Shown here: piece after piece, positions 47,695 through 58,240 of the stretch
Layout of the letters: every line of letters starts with the position of its first letter
Position numbering within the stretch: position 1 is the first letter of the stretch
Made by a program: the position numbers and the translations under genes
The notes under the pieces: model-generated
Told to the model about the DNA's origin: nothing
Database searches by the model: none
The model's input: only the letters and a program-made list of their open reading frames with translations
NCBI GenBank assembly: GCA_963669155.1
Contig: OZ022585.1
Coordinates: forward strand, 12,665,867 to 12,729,866
Direction: 5' to 3'
Source of the DNA: Arbacia lixula
Lineage: Eukaryota; Echinodermata; Echinoidea; Arbacioida; Arbaciidae
DNA length: 64,000 bases

Positions 47695-49968
47695 TAAAGC
47701 TTGTTTGAGGTTTGTCTGAGTAGCAACAACCAATAGATTTAATAGAGTGCATTCCAACCATCATTTTTTTAATCACATAATTCAGGTGAATGTCATAATG
47801 CGCTACTTTGCACATACCTGTGGGGTAAGAGTTATTAATACATTACAGTATTACACAAAAGGATTATTATGGTTTGCATGCAATCTGTTAGGCCATAGTA
47901 CTGGCCCGGTATGGGTTTAAGCAGGGAGGTGTTATGAAGGAGAAGAAACTCTAGCATTATACATTCAAACATCTGTATGGGTTCTAAAGCGTGTTCATGA
48001 ATGTCAAAAGCATTCCATAATCATGACAATGCTTTGATGTTCCATGTGCCATGTGCCGGGCCTACATTTACATGTAGCTGTTGTCAACTTGAAAAAGAAA
48101 TGTCTGTTATTGCCCATTTGTCTCTAGAAGCTTTGTTTTTGCCAAATTTGTTTGCAAATTATAAGGAAGTTAAGTACAGATTATGACAGATCCTTTACTC
48201 TGCTTTTGTTTCGAAAAGTAATGAGGAATCATTAAAAAAACTGACATACATGTATAAGATATTTGTATTACAGCTTGCAAAATTGACCAATTTTATCACT
48301 TTCCGACATCTTGTGCATTTGTGGGATTCAACCACTGTGAAAATGATATATTATGCTGTGTGTGCGTTTGCATGCAGCGGAGATATTTTACTTAAAAATC
48401 TTGTTTATTTGTGTTTGCTGATACCTGTTATGCTCATGGAAGTATTAATTCCATTAACAGAATTCAGAACGGGACAAGCGAAATGAGACTGTACATTTCT
48501 TTTGTTCTCTCTGAGAAGCCGTTGCCACGCAATCATGTTCATAATTATTCAAACACCTGAACAGGACCTGTTGAAAACACCATAACTTTTCAGCGGTTTG
48601 GCACATGGGTTCAAAGAGAGGAAGTTGCTTCATATCCTTCCATAACACACCCCTGGTTTAAGTTGGATCGACATAGTTTTTAGGAAGAAAAGGATGTGGA
48701 CTTGGTGTGAGAAAAGATGTAATTTTTAAAGTTTCCATGGCATTTAAGCTTCAACCTTATATGAAACATCCTTGTACTTATCTGCTTCTTGCTTTTGTGC
48801 TAAATGTTAAAAACTATTCTGAAAAGTTCAAAGCTGTGGCACTACCAGTACCACAACATGAGCTGTGACAACTAGGACAACAACCAGCTTATGATCTTGA
48901 ATTCTGAAGTCAACAATGTAATGACGTACAATGTTCGTCATGACATTATTGACATCAGAATTCAGATCTAATTTGACTGTTTTTGTCTTACCTGAACGAA
49001 GTTTGGTAGAGACCTAGTAATCACTTTTCTGTTAGTCTGTTGGTCTGTTGGTTTGTTAGTGTGTTGGTCTGTTAGTCTGTTGGTCTGTTACAAAAATGTT
49101 AAAGATTTTCTTTAACTTGCTCTCATTTTTTTATTTCTGGATCAATTGTAAGCAAACTTGGTACAAATGATCCTTGGGTAATACCACATGTGTCGTCATA
49201 AGTATGATGGGGTCAAAGGTCATCTACGGTTCAAAAGGTCAAATGATATGAGGCCATGTGCATAATTTTTCTCAAAGTTTTTGTTTGTCTTGTTCTCATT
49301 TCTTTATTTCTGCATCAATTGTGATCACACTTGGTACAAATGATCCTTGGTAATACCACATGTGTCTTCATGAGGATGATGGGGTCAACGGACATTTAGG
49401 GGTAAAAAGGTCCAATGATATGAAGCCATGTGCATAATTGTGTTCTCAAAGTTTTTGTTTGACTTGCTTTTATTTCCTTATTTCTGCATCATTTGTGATC
49501 ACACTCTGTACAAATGATCCTTGGGTAATACACATGTGCCTCTTCATGAGGCTGATGGGGTCAAAGGTCATCTAGGGGTCAAAAGGCTTGAAAAAAATAT
49601 TTGAAAAAAAAATTAGCACTGTTGATCGATTGTGAAATCGGGTGAGACTCGTGGTTCGCGAACCGCCTTGTTTAGATGAGTGTCCATCATACAATGTACA
49701 GTATATGTAAGTGCCTTATCACGTTTCATGCGCAAGTAATGCAATGTAAGAGTATCAAATGGGCCAAATAGAAAGCATCTCCATCTGAAGATGTTTTTCA
49801 TTAAGCTCCAGCTCTGTTGTCCTTTCATGTGGGTGTATTTTGCACCCGTATCAACAACTTGTCTTTTATTGTAAGTAACTTCTGAATACTACAGGCTAAG
49901 CAGGAGATTTGTTGGAATACTAACCCAGGTGTGCACTGTGCAGACAATGCATACATTCTCTTTTCTTA
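47695..49968. other. Noncoding DNA between two hairpin MITEs
   Basis: No gene recognised. Contains a (CTGTTAGT/CTGTTGGT)n short array at about 49026-49092 and the 173-bp tandem repeat listed separately. Confidence 0.5.
49106..49590 (+). repeat. Three tandem units of about 173 bp
   Basis: TTTATTTCTG(G/C)ATCA(A/T)TTGT occurs at about 49130, 49303 and 49478. Each unit continues with TTGGTACAAATGATCCTTGG, CCACATGTG and GATGGGGTCAAAGGTCATC or a variant. Units 1 and 3 hold GGGTCAAAGGTCA; unit 2 has mutated it. Confidence 0.85.
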
Positions 49969-50198
49969 TAGAGTGCCGAGATGAGAGGTCATATGAGCAT
50001 GTTGTCAAGACAACTGGTTCGAAACTATGAGCTACTGTAGAGCGAACGTCGCTTATCATATTGGGGACTCTCTTATTGTGAGTGCCTGACATTAGCCTGC
50101 TAGACAAAGTCAGACCAGTTAAGATTTCACATGGACTGGTGTTGTTTAGAACCAGAAGCTGGTGTAGCAATGGATAATGACACCACTTTGGTACTCTA
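49969..50198. mobile_element. Hairpin MITE, family F, copy 2
   Basis: Same structure and length as 47469-47694: TAGAGTGCCGAGATGAGAGGTCA left, GACACCACTTTGGTACTCTA right, and internal AAGACAACTGGTTCGAAAC / GTTTAGAACCAGAAGCTGG. Both copies lie 5' of the second gene's first coding exon. Confidence 0.83.
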
Positions 50199-50665
50199 TT
50201 GTGTTCTATTGTATTGTGATTCATACTATGTAGATCAACCTAGGAATTCAACAAAAATAAATTGATTGTCCCTGTCTATAAACCCTTGTAAGGTATGCCA
50301 TTTGGTGAGTACACACTTGGCACACTCTGTTTGTGTCCATTGTGATTGTCCAGCAAGCCATTTTCCTCGTCATTTTGTACTTGTGGGATTAATCATACTG
50401 TAGGTATTATCAAATTAGGGTACTGATGCTCTTAAATTATATGACATAAGTTCATGTATGTTCTGAAATTGACATGAGTGTACTAGTAATGCTCATTTCA
50501 CAATGTACCTATATAAGAAGTACATCATTGACATGGATATTTGTTCTTGAATGTGTAAGCAAAATTGCAGAATGTCTGGATGTCTAATACTTTGTAACAT
50601 GTACAGTAAATTCATATTTTCATACCCTTGTAATTGATTCATTTCTTTTTTATCTTTGCCACCAG
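50199..50665. other. Probable intron end before the second gene's first coding exon
   Basis: AT-rich DNA ending in a pyrimidine tract and acceptor TTTGCCACCAG|. No other feature seen. Confidence 0.5.
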
Positions 50666-50908
50666 ATGTTACAGTAGTTTCACTCCAGCTGTAGACAGTG
50701 GACTAGTGGAATTAACTTGGATTTATATATTGTGCAACATTCACAACAAGTGCTGAGGAAACTTTTCAAACTGAGCTGCATTCATCCTTAAGATGTCGAG
50801 AACTTGAGACATTGACTGAGTAGCCAGCGACAGAACAAGTGGAATAGTACTCAGTCAGTGTGTGCCTAGCTGCAGAGACATAGTGGGACGCAGGAGGGGT
50901 GGGGCGCG
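50666..50908 (+). other. 5' UTR part of the second gene's exon
   Basis: Follows a convincing acceptor (TTTTTTATCTTTGCCACCAG). In the downstream coding frame there is a stop at 50867-50869, so coding cannot continue upstream and ATG 50909 is the first in-frame start. A transcription start within this region instead of a splice acceptor cannot be excluded. Confidence 0.6.
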
Positions 50909-51298
50909 ATGCAGAAGGGGACAGCGGGCACCAGGCCGCAGCTGTTCGTAGGCAACCATCGTAAGATGCTGCGGGATATCTCTGAGAGCCTGAGACACCT
51001 CCAGGTGAACACACCGCCGCAGTCACAGGACGCCGGCGGGGGCGGGGCGCAGAATGGCAACTACGCCAACGGGAGCAACTCAGGGGGTGGGGTGGGGGCA
51101 GGGGGGCAGATGGCGCAGGGGGAGGGCTTACGGCACCAGCAGGGGGACAGGAGACAGAGGCCATCGCGGTATAAGGATAAGCTGGACCTCATCAGGAACA
51201 GTTTGATCGAACATGATTTGAACACAGTGCCAAACGGACTGGACAGTGCCATGTTGAGCGAGGCTGCCAAGATGTATCATCAGCAGCAGTATGAAGAG
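50909..51298 (+). CDS. First coding exon, putative LATS-family Hippo kinase N-terminus
   Basis: ATG 50909 to donor GAG|GTGAGT, 130 codons, phase 0, strongly GC-rich against its flanks. Residues 9-31 include R-P-x-x-F and KMLRDISESLRHL, close to the RPKTFPA...RQMLQEIRESLRNL block at the start of vertebrate LATS1/2. Residues 88-105 (YKDKLDLIRNSLIEHDLN) resemble the second LATS block (KALQEIRNSLLPFANE). Between them is a Gly/Asn/Gln-rich disordered stretch (about 43-85). LATS kinases phosphorylate YAP/TAZ in the Hippo pathway. A clear UBA domain, present in vertebrate LATS after these blocks, is not seen, and the kinase domain is outside the window. It is certainly an exon; the family name is provisional. 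An unrelated protein with two short amphipathic helices is the alternative. Confidence 0.5.
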
Positions 51299-52528
51299 GT
51301 GAGTAAAAACAAACAAACATGTGTACAGGTATATATTGTTAACAACCATTATTTTACCGAATTTTGTATATGAGCTTTTTTTGCTTTGAAGGCTCTGCCA
51401 TGAAGTTACTAGAGACATGTTTTCAGATTTTCATTCTGTCCGTTCCAACTCAAATTGCACAATACATCTGTCTTCAAGAAATGTTCAACAGATTTGCTTG
51501 AAATTTAGCACTTGTTTGTAATTGATTAAACTAATGAATTATGTCCAAATGTGGTAAAATTGGATTGAGTTCAAAGATCATTGAACTTTGCAAAGGCTAT
51601 ATTGATATTTTTCGGTGATTTACAAATCTTGTAATCCAATTCCAACTGAAGATGTTACCAACATACTGACGACTGATGGTATTATGCTTTAAACTCCTGA
51701 AAGGTCAAAGGTCAATGAACTTTGTAAAAAAAATGCCTAAAATTGATAATATGTGATTTGCGTACATGTACATAATTACAAATTCAACCATCCAATATTC
51801 ACCAATTAGGTAATAGGAATGTTCGGATGAGGTACATACAGTATACATGTATGACCCAAATTGGGTCCCCCTGCTCCTAAATAAACCAAGCTTAGTGTGA
51901 CAAACAAATTTTGATGTGGGGATCATCTGACTCTACATGCACAATGTATAGTGCATTCCACTGTAGGAGTCTGGGATAAACAACCCCTTAGCAACAAATA
52001 AGAAATTTATGCAAAGCACCTTACGGTATCCAACCAGCTGCATGGTCAGTAGCAGTGTACAACAGAACAATGCAGCTCTACATAATGCCTGATCCATCAC
52101 CATCTCTGAGACTTGATAATGTACCACTTTTTACTGCTCAATGGTGTGACAGCAGGGGAAAACGATGAATACTGTATATTTGTGAGGGCTTTATGTACTT
52201 TTAAAGCCTGACGGTATACAATGTATTTGAAACATTGAAATTTCGTAAAATTCATCAAACATGAATATTTCATTTGCACTGACTGCACTTAGTGTTAGTG
52301 TACAACTGTACTGTACATGTTCAGTATAGGTAAGCACTTTTACACACACATTGTATTGTCATACCATACAGGTATGTTCTCGTTGTTCTTTTATGTGCAT
52401 CATTACATGTACTTGTACAAATCAGAAATACATGAATAGTAAAGTACTATTATGGTTAGCATTGTGTTTTGTGTTAACTGTCAACTTGTCAAGCAACTTG
52501 TTGCCAAAATAACAGCTCATACAGTAGT
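51299..52528. other. Intron of the second gene, first part
   Basis: AT-rich intron with AAAGGTCAAAGGTCAATG at about 51702 and no coding similarity. Intervening small exons cannot be excluded. Confidence 0.5.
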
Positions 52529-53033
52529 TTAAAGGGGAAGTTCACCCTGAAATTATTTGAGTTTCAATAAAAAGAGACAAATGAAAGAAACATGTGAGTA
52601 AAGGTTTGACGAAAATCGGTCAAAGGAAAAATAAGTTATTTGATTTTTAAGTTTTAATTTTGTGACGTCACGTGCGAGGTGCTCTCCCATATGTTGTGTA
52701 CAAAAAAAGTCGATAAATTGCCTTTTTTCTGTTTTTGACAACGGAATTATTTTTTTTCGTACAGGTATGTGTGTAAAAACGTATTTCTAATAATGCACCA
52801 AATGCACAAGTATAAGGATGCACATCTTTGTGATAAAATGCACATTTTCGAAAAAAAATTGTACACAACATATGGAAGAGCACCTCGCATGTGACGTCAC
52901 AAAATCAAAACTTTAAAATCAAATTACTTTCTTTTCCTTTGACCGATTTTCGTCAAACCTTCACTCATATGTTTCTTTCATTTGTCTCTTTTTATTGAAA
53001 CCAAAATAATTTCAGGGTGAACTTCCCCTTTAA
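52529..53033. mobile_element. 505-bp palindromic MITE, family C
   Basis: Left TTAAAGGGGAAGTTCACCCT and right AGGGTGAACTTCCCCTTTAA are exact inverses. Pairing continues through TTTGACGAAAATCGGTCAAAGG, TGTGACGTCACGTGCGAGGTGC and CATATGTTGTGTACAA to a loop of about 120 bp. No coding sequence. A decayed relative lies at 42890-43165. Confidence 0.92.
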
Positions 53034-54038
53034 ATGATGAAGAAAATTGCACTAGCTGAAGCAACAAGTGGAAGAAGTGTTGAAGCTTGAAGTGCATGCA
53101 TTATGCTTGCTTGTTGTTGAGTAATGACAGACAGACAGACAGCCAGCATATTTATCATTTGTCAATTCACTCCCCCTAAGCTCTTCTTAGCCTCTAAGGC
53201 CTTGCTCCAAAAACAAAGTGGTAGAGTATCATTGATTTGGTGACAAATTCCAGTGGCTCAGAATTCTGAGAGTTTGGGGATTAAGTGGGGTGCCCTCTTT
53301 TCAACAGCCTTTTGTGCTGGCTTCTTCAAGCTTGAAGACAAAAGGCGGATGGACAGGGGGGTTATCTTAAGCACGCTTCAGGCACTTCAGCCATTTGCCC
53401 TAGGTTTTTGTGACAAATCGATTGTCTCGCCTTCCCACTATTTTAAGTATGCAGTACATGTAGGTACGTGTACTAGTAACCTAAGGCTATTGTACATGTA
53501 GTGATGTCACACAGTCCATGTCTTTCATCGTTCAGGAATGCGCTAGACAATGTACTTTGCGGCTTCACTGAACGGATGTCACTGTACTTTTTAGTTTTCA
53601 AGGAGCTTCTGTTCAATGATGAAACAAAAGAAATTCTAAAAGAGTGCTGGAGTATGAACATGTGTTGTATTTTCTCTACAGCTACATACATATGTACAGT
53701 ATGTAATGTCACATTTTTGCCATTCCTTAATCAAATTTCCAAGAATGCTGCATAATGTACATGTACATGTACATGTGTGCAAATGAGTAAAAAAGAGACC
53801 TACACCCATGTACATACGTGTACATGTACATGTACATACACCTGTATAGTGTATTGGTGACAAAGTGTTGACAATAGACAGTACGGCTTCGAAGTTCTTC
53901 TTTTGCTGTGTTCTTGTGGTTGAAGTGAAGAAACCACAATCATGTGCTTGCTCTGTTTAGAGCAGATTTGAAGTTTATCCACAAATGTATTCCACATACC
54001 TGTACAAATATTGTATGTATCCCATTGTGCCAAGACCC
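53034..54038. other. Intron DNA; CATGTA arrays
   Basis: ACATGTACATGTACATGT at about 53757-53776 and GTACATGTACATGTACATAC at about 53819-53838. No gene recognised. Confidence 0.55.
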
Positions 54039-54239
54039 TAGCCTACATGTAGGTACTAGGCTGTGAGGTTCATGAACACAACCCAGTCTGGTAACACAGA
54101 CTATGCCCTAATGACCTCATAGCTCCTCTGGCTTGAGAGGAGGAGGGAGGATTGGATTGGGGCATAGTCTGTGTTACCAGACATAGTTGTTAACAGACTG
54201 GGTTGTGTCCATGCACTTCACAGCCTAGTACCTAGGCTA
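54039..54239. mobile_element. 201-bp hairpin MITE
   Basis: TAGCCTACATGTAGGTACTAGGCTGTGA is inverted at TCACAGCCTAGTACCTAGGCTA. CACAACCCAGTCTG / CAGACTGGGTTGTG and GGTAACACAGACTATGCCC / GGGCATAGTCTGTGTTACC pair further in. The loop is about 60 bp. Confidence 0.9.
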
Positions 54240-57200
54240 CCAAGACCCATACGGCATGTACTGTATCTGTGTGCATCAGATGATTAATTCTGAACACAGT
54301 GGTGCTCTGCCAATGCATAAATCCATAGCCTAGTGTGAGCATCATTAAATATTGTCAATGGTTGATAATAAGCCAGTTCGTAATTACAATTTGCGCATGA
54401 GCAGATGAAGGTCATAGTGACCAAACCAGCTTCTTGGTTTTTAAATCACTGAGATAAGCATCATCATTAATAAGTTATTTTAGAATATGCTTGTTATCCA
54501 ATTTATAAAAGAACACCAAGGTGTTCAATCATGGGGTATTTGACAACAGGCCAAACGACAACAATTAGTTTACAATAAACAATGTAATAGAAGCTTTCCC
54601 AATTGTTCACAGACCGTAGCCTTCTATTCTTGTCACCTGTTTTGAGATGGTTCCTTTATTAGAGGTTGAATATCGCAAATTGCTATGTCGGGTAAGCACA
54701 TTACGTAACATCTCCTTTTGAAATGATATATTAATCAACTGCTTATCCTAATGAAAAAGGGAAAGGTCATAGTGACCAAACTTGCTCCAGAGCTAACTAC
54801 GAACTGGTGTATTACTGACACTGTAAGACATCGTGTTAGTGTTGAGTTCAGTCATCACGACATTGTTTTCTTATCCATGCTAATGCTGAACTTACTCTAA
54901 AGTGTGGGAGACTAGCAAATGTTATCAAGACTATGAAATAATTAATTATGCATGATGCTCCTGTCAGGCTGAAGTGCCAGAGAGTGGCAGGTGTGATGCA
55001 CAAAGGGTATTGTTATGTTCTGAATTGATTATCTCATACACATTATATTTTCTTGATTTTTGTGCACATACGTGTACACATATCAACCAATAAAAATGTG
55101 CCTTTTCTGTGCTAAGAACTTCTTGTTTTTAACATGCATAACAATGTCCTAGCAGGAAGGTGTTAGAACTGGAGTCGGAACGAAGAGTAATTTATTCATA
55201 CACCAGTCGCGATCATTGATACCACAATAGAATATTTTACGCGTTTGGTTCTTTGATCCAGTGATGACCGCCGCCAAATATGCAAGACAAATATTGGATG
55301 CATTTAGAGGAATATACAATCTGCATGCGCAGAAGATTTCAGAACCACTTCATGTACTGAAGTACATGTGCAGTAGTAGTACATCTTATAATGATACGAA
55401 TCTGTGAATTTCAGATTATATTGTTGCGTCGTTTTTGTGATAAATCAAGAATACTGTAGAAAACATGTCAGAAAAATGCCTCAATATCGCACATTGGGCA
55501 ATCATATTTCCTTACAAATATCTTGTAAATCGTTTATTGAGTGTTTCACCTTCCATTGAAACAACGTCGATTTCGTGTCCGGAGATGTCCGAAAACGTTA
55601 CGGACCAAATTCTTTCTACAATTTTATCAAAATTTCCCTTCGCTCACCTCCAAACTAATTCCCAGTGTGTGTAATAAGATCAGCTATGAACTCCCAGCGA
55701 AGGCTGAACGGTTGACATATTTCTCAAAACAGATTTTCTTTTGTTATTCAGAGGAAGGCACTGCCTCATTAGAAATACAGCGTATTGTTTAAAACACCTG
55801 AATGTCTTGAATTTTTATGAGGCGGTGGTCATCATAGATCAAAGGAAGTCTATCCGAGCGCAGTCCATCCATGATAGGTCCATGGTCCTAGCAAGAGCCC
55901 AGACCCAGAATATGTACATGTACATGTACTTGTACATGTACATGTATGTACGCAAGATTTTAAAATGCAATGTGAAATACACTGTAGTTTGTTTCTATAA
56001 ATGGAATGTTGATAGCAGCCATAATAAAATACCAGATCGCTTGTCTGTGGGTGTCTTGTTGACATAGATGGCATGCTATAATACCATCTGCTTCTGAACC
56101 ATAGTACTCGCTGAACATAATAATAGAACCACAGCGATGACACATCAGTTAGGAATTCATACATTGTTCAAAGTACAGTACATTTACATGTTATGTGATC
56201 ATGCATTTATTTATGAACAAGAACATCTGTTTGCATTTACAATACATTGTGTCTGATACAGGACAAAGGTCACGAGCTGTACAAGCATCAAAGGGCACAT
56301 GCAGTAAATTTAAATGTGCTCTCGTTAATTTGATGTTCATTGTGCTAATACTGTAGGTTTACTTTTGGGACAAAAGCACTTGATCATTGGTCCGGGCAAG
56401 GGAAAGTTGTTTTTTTCATGCACTAATTTCTCTAAAAGTGGAGATATACATTTATACATACAGTACAGTTCATGTACAGTGTTAAATGCACAATTTTGAA
56501 GAATTGGTGTACATGCAATAGGGATCTGCCTTTTTGCAAGTTTACAGCACATGTACATGTTCAGATTTTGCTCCACGAGTGTCTCCTTACCACTTAGGAT
56601 TAGGAGGAGGAGGGAGATAGGGTGAAGGGGAGGGGGCATACCTTGAAGAATGTGACCTTTTGACCAGGTGGTCCCAGTTATCAAGGCCAGGGTCAGTAAG
56701 TTGACCCTCTGCCAGATGTTTATCTCTACCCCTATCTACATCGACCCCTCTAGGGTACCATTACAGGTGCACCCACACTAACATCAGGAGAACTACATGT
56801 AGGAATTCATCACAAGCAGTCATACTACAGTAGTACCATCTGGGATTATTACCACAATATTTTTTGAGGGTTTCTTTCTTAATCCACAAATTTGGGTGGA
56901 CTTACTGCAAGATTGCCAGTGAAAATCATAATAATTCCCATGTCTGATGACTTGTGAATATTTCATGACCCCCCAAACATCCCCAGGGTTGTTTCTGGTC
57001 TAAAGTTGAACCACAAGTTTGGGAATGAGATCTGAATTTTGTTGTAGATAAAAGTTGTGCCATTTGTAATGTAATTGTATAATTGTCTCTAACAAGGATA
57101 AACATACATTGTTTATCTGCAGGGGCCATTTACAAGCCAGATCCGTGTATACATGTATGCAAAGCAAACATGGTAAATTGCAGTGTACATGTATTATTGC

Positions 57201-58090
57201 ATTATCCGTGAAGAGGAAAAATAGCTCTTTACATAGGTTCTTTTTATTAATCATGTGGCTCTTTTTGTGCATTATGGGGGGCAAAGTCACCTTGAGCCGC
57301 CATGTAATATTTTGACTGGTCTACTGGCATGTGTACTTGAACATGAACATACTGCACATAAAGTTCACTGTAGATGTATAGTGTACAGTAGAATTTACTT
57401 GTAATGTGACTCAACAGTACAGTTTAATAGTATGTATACCACTAAATTTCATGGCTACTGGACTATTGGAGCACATAAATATACATACACAGGACCTGGT
57501 TCACACAGCATCGTAGCCTTTGCTACAAATACACATTACAGTGCATGCCTGCACGGTATGTGTAGAATGCATTTTTCACATTTTCTTCAGTCTGGTATGT
57601 CCTGTGATAAACTTTCAAGGTAAAGGATAGCAGTGATAAAGATCAATCATGGTGGTACCCTGCTGCCACCATCGCAAGTCCTATTCACTTTCTCTGCCAT
57701 GATTATTGATGGGTTCCGCAACATTTTTCATTAGACCATTTTAATAATGAATTTCACAACTTTCCCCCGTACTGTGTAACGTGTTATTACATCCATTTAC
57801 ATGTACGTGTAGTCATTCCAGTCAATGGGTGGACTGGAATGCACTCTGGATCCATTAGTTGTTGCGAGTTAGACAGATCTTGGACAAGCTTTAGGTATAA
57901 AAGTTTTCTTTGGAGGAGCTGCATACAATTTCCATTCATAACTAAAAAGGTCTGATGAGCCACTCTCTGAAAAGATGTGTAGACACGTAAGATTATACAG
58001 TATTTGACTATACATTTGTTGAGTACCGAGTACCAACAGCATGAACGCTCTAATAGTATGTGCAGCAGTGAAAAAAATGAATTCAAAATT
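54240..58090. other. Intron DNA, no gene recognised
   Basis: Contains an ACATGTACATGTACTTGTACATGTACATGTATGTAC array at 55914-55950 (described by position; unit ACATGT). Open frames are short and undirected. Confidence 0.5.
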
Positions 58091-58240
58091 TACGGGGGCT
58101 ACTATTTGAGCACATTGGCCATTTAGCTAGAATTTTATGTTGTGTCTATCAAAATTTGGGGGGTTCTTTTAACATTTTCCAGGGCTCTGTTAAGCATTTC
58201 GGGGCGAAAATCGCCCCAAGCCCCAGTGTATTTTTCCCCC
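58091..58240. repeat. Dispersed repeat J, copy 1
   Basis: GGGGGCTACTATTTGAGCAC, CATTGGCCATTTAGCTA, AACATTTTCCAGGGCTCTGT and AAGCATTTCGGGGCGAAA occur in this order. The same blocks appear inverted at 60780-60935. Confidence 0.75.

Noticed and set aside
53757..55950. (ACATGT)n arrays as p53 response elements controlling sestrin
   Set aside because: The CATG core fits, but the flanking positions do not match the RRRC/GYYY consensus, and the arrays lie in another gene.
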